Below are positions 54,973 to 63,117 of a DNA stretch of 64,000 nucleotides, in pieces (position 1 is the stretch's first letter; each line of letters begins with the position of its first letter). Made by a program: the position numbers and the translations under genes. Under the pieces are notes generated by a model. It was not told the DNA's origin. It did not search any database and saw only the letters and a program-made list of their open reading frames with translations. Origin of the DNA: Streptomyces sp. NBC_00224 (GTDB lineage Bacteria; Actinomycetota; Actinomycetes; Streptomycetales; Streptomycetaceae); assembly GCF_041435195.1 (NCBI RefSeq), contig NZ_CP108106.1:5681501-5745500 (forward strand). The letters run 5' to 3'.

Positions 54973-56184
54973 CTACATCTGGCTGTAGCCGTCCAGGAAG
55001 CTGCCGATCCGCGTCACGGCCCCGGCCAGGTCCTGCGCCGAGGGGAGTGTCACGATGCGGAAGTGGTCGGGCTCGGGCCAGTTGAAGCCGGTGCCGTGCA
55101 CGACCATGATCTTCTCGGCCCGCAGCAGGTCGAGGACCATCTGGCGGTCGTCCTTGACCTTGTAGACCGCCGGGTCCAGGCGCGGGAAGAGGTACAGCGC
55201 GCCCTTGGGCTTCACGCAGGTCACGCCCGGGATCTGGGTGAGCAGCTCGTACGCCGTGTCGCGCTGCTCCAGGAGCCGTCCGCCCGGCAGCACCAGGTCC
55301 TCGATGGACTGGCGGCCCCCGAGGGCGGTGGCCACCGCGTACTGCGACGGCATGTTGGCGCACAGCCGCATGTTGGCGAGGATGGTGAGGCCCTCGATGT
55401 ACGAGGAGGCGTGCGCCTTCGGGCCGCAGACCGCGAGCCAGCCGGAGCGGAATCCGGCCACCCGGTAGTTCTTGGACAGACCGTTGAAGGTCAGCACCAT
55501 CAGGTCCGGGGCGACCACGGCCGTCGGCGTGTGGGTGGCGCCGTCGTAGAGGATCCGGTCGTAGATCTCGTCCGAGCAGACGATCAGGTTGTGGCGGCGG
55601 GCGATCTCGGTCAGCGACCGCAGCATCTCCTCGTCGTACACCGCGCCCGTCGGGTTGTTCGGGTTGATGATCACGATCGCCTTGGTGCGGTCGGTGATCT
55701 TGCGCTCGATGTCGGCGAGGTCCGGCATCCAGTCGGACTGCTCGTCGCAGCGGTAGTGCACGGCGGTGCCGCCGGCCAGTGAGACCGAGGCCGTCCACAG
55801 CGGGTAGTCCGGGGCCGGGACCAGCACCTCGTCGCCGTCGTCGAGCAGCGCCTGCATCGACATCTGGATCAGCTCGGAGACGCCGTTGCCGAGGTAGATG
55901 TCCTCGACGTCGAGGTCGATGCCCTTGGTCTGGTAGTGCTGCATCACCGCGCGCCGCGCCGAGAGCAGGCCCTTCGCGTCGCCGTACCCGTGCGCCCCGG
56001 AGAGGTTGCGGAGCATGTCCTCCAGGATCTCCGGCGGGCACTCGAAGCCGAACGCGGCGGGGTTGCCGGTGTTGAGCTTGAGGATGCGGTGACCTGCCGC
56101 CTCCAGCCGCATGGCTTCTTCGAGAACCGGGCCCCGGATCTCGTAACAGACATTGGCGAGCTTGGTCGACTGGATCACCTGCAT
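54973..56184 (-). CDS. PLP-dependent aminotransferase (AlaA type)
   Basis: A 403-residue class I/II aminotransferase, likely making alanine from pyruvate and glutamate. Conserved features are LNTGNPAAFGFECPPEIL at the N-terminus, IINPNNPTGAVYDEE, SDEIYDRILYDG, and the PLP lysine in TFNGLSKNYRVAGFRSGW. A C-terminal arginine for substrate carboxylate lies in DHFRIVTLP. The ATG at 56184 follows TAAGGT by 7 nt on the minus strand, suggesting a leaderless message; the longer frame upstream has no coding character. It matches E. coli AlaA (YfbQ) in type. Confidence 0.9.
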   Translation of the reverse strand: MQVIQSTKLANVCYEIRGPVLEEAMRLEAAGHRILKLNTGNPAAFGFECPPEILEDMLRNLSGAHGYGDAKGLLSARRAVMQHYQTKGIDLDVEDIYLGNGVSELIQMSMQALLDDGDEVLVPAPDYPLWTASVSLAGGTAVHYRCDEQSDWMPDLADIERKITDRTKAIVIINPNNPTGAVYDEEMLRSLTEIARRHNLIVCSDEIYDRILYDGATHTPTAVVAPDLMVLTFNGLSKNYRVAGFRSGWLAVCGPKAHASSYIEGLTILANMRLCANMPSQYAVATALGGRQSIEDLVLPGGRLLEQRDTAYELLTQIPGVTCVKPKGALYLFPRLDPAVYKVKDDRQMVLDLLRAEKIMVVHGTGFNWPEPDHFRIVTLPSAQDLAGAVTRIGSFLDGYSQM

Positions 56185-56191
56185 GACGGTC

Positions 56192-56197
56192 ACCTTA
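56192..56197 (-). promoter_or_regulatory. -10 box for the aminotransferase gene
   Basis: TAAGGT on the minus strand, 7 nt upstream of the ATG at 56184; leaderless type. Confidence 0.5.
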
Positions 56198-56710
56198 CGG
56201 GCGCGTTTCGGGGGGCGCGCGGTGTTTGTGGCCCGGGGCGCCCGGGCGGGGCGTTCTGGGCGGAGTGGTGGCTTCCATCGGAATGCGGCGGTGGGGCGGC
56301 TGCCGTGGGATTGGTGGGCCGGGGTGGGGCGGGGGCTTGGAATGCGCGCTGCCCGTCCGGGGGTGGGTGAGATGCGACACGGTGCGTTGTCGGCTGCGGG
56401 CCGGTGGGGGCTTGTCGCGCAGTTCCTCGCGCCCCTTAAAGGGTGCGTTGTCTTCTGCGGGTCGTGGTGGGCCGGTCGCGCAGTTCCCCGCGCCCCTGAA
56501 TGCGCCCCTTCGGGTCGCCCCCAAGGATGCCGCGTAGCGGCATTTGAGGGGCGCGGGGAACTGCGCGACCAGCCCACGATCACCCGCAGACGAAGGCCGG
56601 GCCCGTGGCTGGTTCAGAACGGGACATTCTCGGCCAAGACCGTCGCCCGCACCCTTCCCGCTCGGGCCGTGCGGAGTTACGTTCCCGCCCCGCACCCGCG
56701 CAGCCCTGAG
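56198..56710. repeat. Gene-free region with a second plus-plus-minus repeat cluster
   Basis: Between the aminotransferase and the sulfatase-like gene about 537 bases lack a gene. Dispersed repeat copies are at 56391-56437 (plus), 56448-56497 (plus) and 56546-56589 (minus). The 138-bp core 56438-56575 duplicates 54258-54395. The first 190 bases are G-rich with no further structure that I can support. The sulfatase-like gene has GAGGAGG at 56708-56714. Confidence 0.75.
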
Positions 56711-56721
56711 GAGGCAGAACC

Positions 56722-58611
56722 ATGACCAACGGCCGCAACGCCGCCGCTCGCCCCGAGCCCGTCGAGCCGACCCCGTTCGTCGTCCGCAGCAACCGCCCCG
56801 CCGTGCAGGGAGTCCCGTCCGACGTCTCCGACTTCCGCAACGCGCAGCAGGGGCTGATCGCGCGGCCGGACGTGCCCGTGATCCCCGCGCGCGACGGCGA
56901 GGGTGTGGCCTGGGACTTCGGCCGCTTCGAGTTCCTGAGCGACGAGGACGAGATCCCGCCCTCCGTCAACGCGCGCGTATGGCGGCAGGGCCGGATGAAC
57001 GCGATGGCGGGCCTCTATCTGGTCACCCGCGCCGAGGACGGCGGCGTCTACCAGGTCCGCGGCTACGACCTGGCCAACATGACGATCGTCGAGGGCCGCA
57101 CCGGACTGATCGTGATCGACCCCCTCGGCTCGTACGAGACCGCGCAGTACGCGCTGCGGCTCTACCGCGCGACCACCGAGGACCAGCGGCCGGTCAAGGC
57201 GATCGTCTACACCGCCAGCTGCGTCGACCACTTCGGCGGCTCGCGCGGCCTGTTCGCCGAGCGCGGCGACGCCGTCCCCGAGGACCTCGCGGTGTACGCG
57301 CCCGACGGCTTCCTCGACGACGCGGTCCGCCGCCACGTCGTGGAGGGCCTGGCCACCGCGTGCCTGGTGGACCACACGTACGGCACCCGTCTGGAAGCCG
57401 GGCCGTGCGGGCTGATCGACAGCGGCCCGGGGCTCACCGTCTCGGCGGGCGAGGCCACGCTGATCCCGCCCACCCACCAGCTTTCCGGCGAGGTCGAGGC
57501 CGACGGCGTCCGGCTGGTCCTCCAGCCCGCCGCGGGCCTCCAGTCGCCGGCGGAGATGAATGTCTACCTCCCCGACCGCAAGGTGCTCTATCTGACCGCC
57601 CCCGGCCTGCTCGGCGGTCTCGGGGACGTGCGCGCCCGCCACCTCGACGAGACGCTGAAGGCCTTCGGCGGGGTCGCGGAGATCGTGGCCGGGGCGTACG
57701 AGTGGCCCGGCTGGGGCGACAAGGCCGTCTCCGCGCGCCTCGCCGCGCGCCGGGACGCCTGGGTCAGGCGCCAGTCCCAGCCCTCCAACCGGCCCTTCTA
57801 CGCCGCCGGTTACGTCGGCACCGCCACCCAGGCCGCCCGCCAGACCTGGCTGCGGCTCCTCGGCCACGAGTTCGTCGCCGCCACCGACGCCGTCGCCGCG
57901 ACCCCCGCCTCCGCCACGACGGCCAAGCGGTACGTGGTGGCCCTGGGCGGCGCCGAGGCGGTGCTCGCCGCCGCGCGCGAGGAGTACGACGCGGAGACGC
58001 CCCGGTACGAGCGGGTCGTCGAGCTCCTCGACCACGTGGTGGCCGCCGCCTGCGACCCGGCGACGGTGTCCCCGGCGGTTCTGGAGGCCGCGACTTCCCT
58101 CCAGGCCCTCGCCCTGACCCAGCTCGGCTACCTCGCCGAGTACGGCCCGCTGCGCAACGCCTATCTGACGGCCGCCCGCGACCTGAGCCCCGGCTCGCAG
58201 CCGCCCGGATCCCGCCCCGTCGTCGGCGACCTGGTCCGCCACGCCAACCCCGCCCAGTACTTCGCGGCCGTGGCCGCCCGCCTCGACGGCCCCAGCGCGG
58301 CCGAACTGCGCGACCCGATCGTCCTGTTGTGGATGTTCACCAACACCGGCCAGTCGGGTGTCACGGTGTTGCGCGACGGAGTCCTCGTCTACACGGACAC
58401 GCGAGGCGACACCATGCCCCCCGGCGTGGACAAGCCGCAGGCCACGATTACGCTGACGCGTGATGTGCTGGACCAACTCCTCGCCCCGGGACCCGATTTC
58501 GCCGCGAACTTCGACGCGGCGGTACGCGCGGGCCGCGTCCAGGTCGACGACCGGGCCGCGGCGGACACGGTGTTCGGCTACCTGCTCCCGGCAATCCCGG
58601 CCGTGAACTGA
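56722..58611 (+). CDS. Alkyl sulfatase-like protein with degenerate metal site
   Basis: A 629-residue protein of the SdsA1/YjcS alkylsulfatase family. It has a metallo-beta-lactamase-fold N-domain (about 90-340), a dimerisation helical domain, and a C-terminal SCP2-like domain (about 505-625). Family landmarks remain, such as GRTGLIVIDPLGSYETAQYA and SPAEMNVYLPDRKVLYLTAP. However, the zinc motif THxHxDHxGG reads TASCVDHFGG (164-173), so two histidines are lost. The bridging Glu of the EAPAEM type is Q274, and the later HHWPxWG histidine is missing (AYEWPGWG). It is probably not a hydrolase. GAGGAGG precedes the ATG. Confidence 0.85.
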   Translation: MTNGRNAAARPEPVEPTPFVVRSNRPAVQGVPSDVSDFRNAQQGLIARPDVPVIPARDGEGVAWDFGRFEFLSDEDEIPPSVNARVWRQGRMNAMAGLYLVTRAEDGGVYQVRGYDLANMTIVEGRTGLIVIDPLGSYETAQYALRLYRATTEDQRPVKAIVYTASCVDHFGGSRGLFAERGDAVPEDLAVYAPDGFLDDAVRRHVVEGLATACLVDHTYGTRLEAGPCGLIDSGPGLTVSAGEATLIPPTHQLSGEVEADGVRLVLQPAAGLQSPAEMNVYLPDRKVLYLTAPGLLGGLGDVRARHLDETLKAFGGVAEIVAGAYEWPGWGDKAVSARLAARRDAWVRRQSQPSNRPFYAAGYVGTATQAARQTWLRLLGHEFVAATDAVAATPASATTAKRYVVALGGAEAVLAAAREEYDAETPRYERVVELLDHVVAAACDPATVSPAVLEAATSLQALALTQLGYLAEYGPLRNAYLTAARDLSPGSQPPGSRPVVGDLVRHANPAQYFAAVAARLDGPSAAELRDPIVLLWMFTNTGQSGVTVLRDGVLVYTDTRGDTMPPGVDKPQATITLTRDVLDQLLAPGPDFAANFDAAVRAGRVQVDDRAAADTVFGYLLPAIPAVN

Positions 58612-58730
58612 GCCCAGGCGGCGGCGGGGACGGCGAACGCAGGACTGTCCCCGCCGGGCATCGATGCGAACGCGGCGGCCGTACGGAATCGGCAAGACGG
58701 TCTGGTTCGAACTGATCGTCGACAGGCGGC

Positions 58731-58736
58731 TATGAT
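58731..58736 (+). promoter_or_regulatory. -10 box of the VCBS gene pair
   Basis: TATGAT, the consensus-like -10 hexamer, lies 51 bases upstream of the GTG at 58788. No clear -35 box was seen at 17-18 bp. Confidence 0.45.
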
Positions 58737-58787
58737 CCGCTGACTTTCCACGCATTCACAGCATCCGCACATACCCGGGGGGACCAC

Positions 58788-60029
58788 GTGCGTTCCATTT
58801 CTTCGCGCCTCGTACGAGGCGGGCTCGCGGCCGCTGTCACGGCGGGGCTGATCGCCACCGTCACCACCGCGCCTGCCCAGGCCGCCAGCGGCTACGAGCG
58901 TTGCGCCTGGGGCAAGCTGTGTGTCTTCAGCGAGCCGCTGGGCAAGGGCGACATGCTGGTCGTCTCGGGGTCCATGCTGCGGCTCGGCTCCTGGGACAAC
59001 CGGATCAGCTCGTTCGCGAACTACTCCGGCACGCCCGTCTGCTTCAACAGCGAGCCGGACCTCGACGGGAACCCGGAGCGGGCCCAGGCCACGCACTACT
59101 ACTCGGGCCAGGTGTCCTTCGACGAGAGCTACCGGCCGGAGCTCGACAACGCCGTCAGCTCGCTCGACCTGGACCCCGAGGCGGACTACTTCTGCGGCAC
59201 CGAGGGGCGCTTCCCCACCTACGCGTGGGACATCGAGCCCAAGCAGCGCCCGGCCGGGCAGCCCGCCGAGGCCGCGTTCGGTGACGCCGACGGCGACGGC
59301 TTCGGGGACCTGTACTCGCGCGACAAGTTCGGGCAGCTGTGGACGGACCACCTGTACGGGAGCAAGAGCCGCACCCGTGTCGTGGGCGGCGGCTGGAACG
59401 CGATGACCCAGCTCACCCGGCACGGCGACTACAACGGGGACTCCAAGGAGGACCTGTTCGCGCGCGATCGCTCCGGCGTCCTGTGGTTCTACCCGGGCCG
59501 TGGCGACGGCACGCTCGGTGACCGCGTCAAGGTCGGCGGGGGCTGGAACTCCATGCGCGACCTGACCGCCGCCGGGGACCTGACGGGCGACGGCCGCGCC
59601 GATCTGCTCGCCGCCGACAGCACGGGCACCCTGTGGACGTACCCCGGCGACGGGCACGGCACCTTCGGGGACCGCCGGAAGGTCGGCGGGGGCTGGAAGG
59701 CCATGAACGAGCTGGTCGGGGCCGGTGACATGAACTCCGACAAGCGGGCCGACCTGGTGGCCCGGGACACCGCCGGGAAGCTGTGGTTCTACCCCGGCAC
59801 CGGGCGCGGCACCTTCGGTGACCGCAAGCTCATCGGCACCGGTGGCTGGAACGGGCTCACCGAGCTGGTGGGCATCGGTGACGTCACCGGCGACGGCCAC
59901 CCGGACCTGCTCGCCCACGCGCCGGGGCAGAAGGCGCTCCGCGTGTACCCGGGCACGGGCGCGGCGGACGGCGGTCTGCGGGCACCGAGACAGTACGCCC
60001 AGGCCCGCGCCACGCACCTGGTCTTCTGA
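58788..60029 (+). CDS. Secreted peptidase-inhibitor I36 / VCBS repeat protein, first copy
   Basis: A 413-residue exported protein. A Sec signal peptide (MRSISSRLVRGGLAAAVTAG, cut after AQA) leads to a beta/gamma-crystallin-like I36 domain (ERCAWGKLCVFSEPLGKGDM). About six FG-GAP/VCBS repeats of 45-50 residues follow. Each has a calcium-type loop such as GDYNGDSKEDLFARDRSG followed by WFYPGRGDG and VGGGWN. The repeats probably form a beta-propeller. I36 domains inhibit metalloproteases in Streptomyces (SMPI type), but inhibition here is inferred. The GTG start follows GGGGGGA. The next gene is a paralogue in tandem. Confidence 0.88.
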   Translation: MRSISSRLVRGGLAAAVTAGLIATVTTAPAQAASGYERCAWGKLCVFSEPLGKGDMLVVSGSMLRLGSWDNRISSFANYSGTPVCFNSEPDLDGNPERAQATHYYSGQVSFDESYRPELDNAVSSLDLDPEADYFCGTEGRFPTYAWDIEPKQRPAGQPAEAAFGDADGDGFGDLYSRDKFGQLWTDHLYGSKSRTRVVGGGWNAMTQLTRHGDYNGDSKEDLFARDRSGVLWFYPGRGDGTLGDRVKVGGGWNSMRDLTAAGDLTGDGRADLLAADSTGTLWTYPGDGHGTFGDRRKVGGGWKAMNELVGAGDMNSDKRADLVARDTAGKLWFYPGTGRGTFGDRKLIGTGGWNGLTELVGIGDVTGDGHPDLLAHAPGQKALRVYPGTGAADGGLRAPRQYAQARATHLVF

Positions 60030-60064
60030 CCTTCGACCCTCTGATCTCGAACGGAGTTCGGTCC

Positions 60065-61297
60065 ATGCTCGGCACCACCTCGGCCCGGCGCCTGATCGGT
60101 ACGGCCACCGCCGTCGCCGCCTCGCTGGCCACCCTTCTCGGCGCGGCCCCGCAGGCGGCCGCGGCCAACTACGACCGCTGCCCGGCGGGCAAGCTCTGCG
60201 TGTTCCAGTACAAGGACTTCCAGGGCAAGATGGAGATCGTCTCCACCAGCCGCCCCACCCTCGGCATCTGGAACAACTCGATCTCGTCGGTGGTCAACAA
60301 CAGCGACCTGTACGTGCTGCTGGCCACCGGGGACAACTACACCGGCGAGTACCTGTTCATCAGCCCGCACAGCGGCCCCAACGACTTCTACGGCGGCTCG
60401 TTCGGCAAGGTCTGGGACAACAGCGTCAGCTCCATCCGCGTGGCGACCACCGACTACGAGGTCGGCCGGGGCGTGCCGTGGATGGACTGGAACCGCCAGT
60501 ACGACTACGGCAAGCGGCCCGAGGGGCTGCCCGCCGTCGCGCAGTTCGGTGACCTCGACAACGACCGCCGCCCCGACCTGCTGGAGCGCGCGGACGACGG
60601 CCGGCTGTGGTTCCTGCCCGGCACGGAGGACGCCAAGGGGATGTCCAAGGGCAAGCTGGTGGGCGGCGGCTGGAACTCGATGACCCAGCTCACCCGGCAC
60701 GGCGACTACAACGGGGACGGCAAGGAGGACATCTACGCCCGCGACCGCTCCGGCGTCCTCTGGTTCTACCCGGGCCGCGGCGACGGCGCCTTCGGCGACC
60801 GGGTCAAGGTCGGCGGCGGCTGGAACTCGATGCGCGAGATCAGCGCGGCGGGCGAGCTCACCGGCGACGGCCGCCGCGATCTGCTGGCCCGCGACACCTC
60901 CGGGGTGCTGTGGTCCTACCCGGGCAACGGCCGCGGCACCTTCGGTGACCGCGTGAAGGTCGGCGGCGGCTGGAACGCCATGAACCAGCTCGCCTCGCCC
61001 GGCGACCTCAACGGCGACGGCAAGGCGGACCTGGTGGCCCGCGACGGGTCCCGCAACCTGTGGCTGTACCCGGGCAACGGCCGGGGCACCTTCGGCGGCC
61101 GCACCAAGCTGCCGTACGCCTGGCCCGCGGACGCCCCGGTGATGGCCACCGGTGACGTCAGCGGGGACGGGATCTCCGACCTCATGCGGCCCATCGGCTT
61201 CCAGGTGTTCGTCTACCGCGGTGACGGGCACGGCGGGCTCGGCGGCCCGTCGGCGGACATGGGCTGGGACACGGCCCGTAACGTACGCGTGTTCTGA
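60065..61297 (+). CDS. Secreted peptidase-inhibitor I36 / VCBS repeat protein, second copy
   Basis: A 410-residue paralogue of the preceding gene, 35 bp downstream. The signal peptide (MLGTTSARRLIGTATAVAAS, cut near AAA) is followed by an I36-like domain (DRCPAGKLCVFQYKDFQGKM) and the same VCBS repeats. The repeat blocks are nearly identical in DNA to the first copy, for example around GGCACGGCGACTACAACGGG in both (about 59419 and 60696), whereas the N-terminal domains differ clearly. That pattern suggests duplication followed by gene conversion in the repeats. Cotranscription with the first copy is likely. Confidence 0.88.
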   Translation: MLGTTSARRLIGTATAVAASLATLLGAAPQAAAANYDRCPAGKLCVFQYKDFQGKMEIVSTSRPTLGIWNNSISSVVNNSDLYVLLATGDNYTGEYLFISPHSGPNDFYGGSFGKVWDNSVSSIRVATTDYEVGRGVPWMDWNRQYDYGKRPEGLPAVAQFGDLDNDRRPDLLERADDGRLWFLPGTEDAKGMSKGKLVGGGWNSMTQLTRHGDYNGDGKEDIYARDRSGVLWFYPGRGDGAFGDRVKVGGGWNSMREISAAGELTGDGRRDLLARDTSGVLWSYPGNGRGTFGDRVKVGGGWNAMNQLASPGDLNGDGKADLVARDGSRNLWLYPGNGRGTFGGRTKLPYAWPADAPVMATGDVSGDGISDLMRPIGFQVFVYRGDGHGGLGGPSADMGWDTARNVRVF

Positions 61298-61304
61298 CGG
61301 TTCG

Positions 61305-62927
61305 TCAGGTCACTTGCGGGGTGGGCGTTCTGCGGACCGCCCGCCCCGCCAGCACGTCCGTACGCCGTCCGTCCTCGATGACGAACTTGCCGTCGATCAG
61401 GACGTACGGGATGCCGGTGGGCAGGGTGCGGGGCCGCTCGAACGTCGATCCCGCCGCGACCGTCTCCGGGTCGAAGAGGACGACGTCCGCCCGGTAGCCC
61501 TCCTTGATCAGGCCCCGGTCCGGGAGGCGCAGACGGGCCGCCGGGCGCGAGGTCAGATGGGCGACCATCTCCTCCAGGGGGAGGACGCCCAGGTCGCGGG
61601 CGTAGTGGCCCAGGTAGTGCGGGAACGTGCCGTAGGCGCGCGGGTGGGGCTTGTCGCCCTGGAGGATGCCGTCGCTGCCGCCGGTGTGGACGCGGTGGCG
61701 CATGATCGCCCGGACGTTCTCCTCGTGGCCCACGTGCTGGAGGATCGTCGAGCCGAGGCCGTCGTCGATCAGCAGGCGGCGGGCGGTCGTCCAGGGCGCC
61801 TCGCCGCGCGCGCGGGCCGACTCGGCGACCGTCCGGCCCACGAAGGACGCGAGCCCCGGGCCGCTCACCCCCGAGATCTCGATCGTCTCCCAGTCGATCG
61901 GGACGCCGTGGCAGCCGTCCGACCCCACCACCTCCATGGCGTGGCGGATCCGCTCGGCCGTCGCGTCGTCCCGCAGCCGCGCCAGGACCGTCCCGGGCCC
62001 GCCCTCGCCCGCCCAGCTCGGCAGCATCGCGGCGAGCGTCGTACAGCCCGGGGTGTACGGATAGGTGTCGAGCGTGATGTCCGAACCGGTTTCGAGCGCC
62101 CGGTCCAGGAGGGCGAGGAGCTCCGGTGCCCGGCCCTCGTTCACGCCGAAGTTCATCGTGGCGTGGGCCAGATGCAGCGCGCAGCCGGCCGCGCGGGTGA
62201 GCTCCATCATCTCCTCGTACGCGCGCAGGGCGCCTGCGCCGTAGGAGCGGTGGTGGGGGCAGTAGTAGCCGCCGTACCGGGCGACGACCTTGCAGAGCTC
62301 GGTGAGCTCGGCATCCGGGGCGTACATGCCGGGTGTGTAGGTGAGCCCGGAGGACATCCCGACCGCGCCCTGCTCAAGCCCCTCGGCCACCAACCGCCGC
62401 ATCCGGTCCAGCTCTTGGGGCGTCGCCTCGCGGTCCTCCCAGCCCATCGCGTACATCCGCACGGTGCCCTGCGGGACGAGATAGGCGGCGTTGACGGCGA
62501 TGCCCCGGCCGTCGAAGCCGTGGTCGAGGCGGTCGAGGTAGCCGCCGACCGTACGCCAGTCGAAGTCGATGTCCGAACCGTCGCCGTTCCAGCCGGTGAT
62601 CGCCTTGCGGACCTCGGTGAGGGTGGGGTCGTCGACGGGCGCGTACGAGAGGCCGTCCTGGCCCAGCACTTCCAGGGTGACGCCCTGGGCCGCCTTGGCG
62701 CTGTGGTCCGGGTCGCGGAGGAGGGCGAGGTCGGAGTGGGCGTGCATGTCGATGAAGCCGGGGGTCAGGGCTAGGCCTTGGGCGTCGAGGGTGCGGGCGC
62801 CGGTCAGGCGCGGCGCGCCCTCGGGGCGTAGCGCGGCGATCCGGCCGTCCCGGATGCCCACGTCGGCCTGGTAGGAGGGCCCGCCGGTGCCGTCTATGAC
62901 GAGGGTGTCGCGGATGACGAGGTCCAT
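61305..62927 (-). CDS. N-acyl-D-amino-acid deacylase (amidohydrolase family)
   Basis: A 540-residue metal-dependent amidohydrolase that removes the acyl group from N-acyl-D-amino acids or acts on related D-aminoacylase substrates. Motifs are TPGFIDMHAHSDLALL (HxH metal site), GMSSGLTYTPGMYAP, HLAHATMNFGVNEGR, the dinuclear-site histidine in ILQHVGHEENVR, and the catalytic aspartate in VHTGGSDGILQGDKPHPR. The ATG at 62927 matches the family N-terminus MDLVIRDTLVIDGTG. It lies downstream of a D-amino-acid deaminase gene on the same strand, separated by an inverted repeat pair. Confidence 0.9.
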   Translation of the reverse strand: MDLVIRDTLVIDGTGGPSYQADVGIRDGRIAALRPEGAPRLTGARTLDAQGLALTPGFIDMHAHSDLALLRDPDHSAKAAQGVTLEVLGQDGLSYAPVDDPTLTEVRKAITGWNGDGSDIDFDWRTVGGYLDRLDHGFDGRGIAVNAAYLVPQGTVRMYAMGWEDREATPQELDRMRRLVAEGLEQGAVGMSSGLTYTPGMYAPDAELTELCKVVARYGGYYCPHHRSYGAGALRAYEEMMELTRAAGCALHLAHATMNFGVNEGRAPELLALLDRALETGSDITLDTYPYTPGCTTLAAMLPSWAGEGGPGTVLARLRDDATAERIRHAMEVVGSDGCHGVPIDWETIEISGVSGPGLASFVGRTVAESARARGEAPWTTARRLLIDDGLGSTILQHVGHEENVRAIMRHRVHTGGSDGILQGDKPHPRAYGTFPHYLGHYARDLGVLPLEEMVAHLTSRPAARLRLPDRGLIKEGYRADVVLFDPETVAAGSTFERPRTLPTGIPYVLIDGKFVIEDGRRTDVLAGRAVRRTPTPQVT

Positions 62928-63017
62928 GGTCCGGTTTCCGTTCGCGGTGGCTGATGTCGCGGGCGGATCCCCCACCCCGCCCCTTCCCGAAAGCCCTCTG
63001 GCGGGCGGCCGGGTTCA

Positions 63018-63115
63018 TCGTCTGCGGACCGTGGGTGGCTGGTCGCGCAGTTCCCCGCGCCCCTAAAGGGTTAGGGGCGCGGGGAACTGCGCGAGCAACC
63101 CTCCACGGTCCGCAG
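63018..63115. repeat. Nearly perfect inverted pair of the dispersed GC-rich repeat
   Basis: A plus copy (63018-63066) and a minus copy (63070-63115) face each other around a short AAGGGT loop. Paired segments include CTGCGGACCGTGG with CCACGGTCCGCAG and the CGCGCAGTTCCCCGCGCCCC core. The right arm ends just before the stop codon of the deaminase gene, so it probably acts as its terminator. Confidence 0.8.
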
Positions 63116-63117
63116 GC

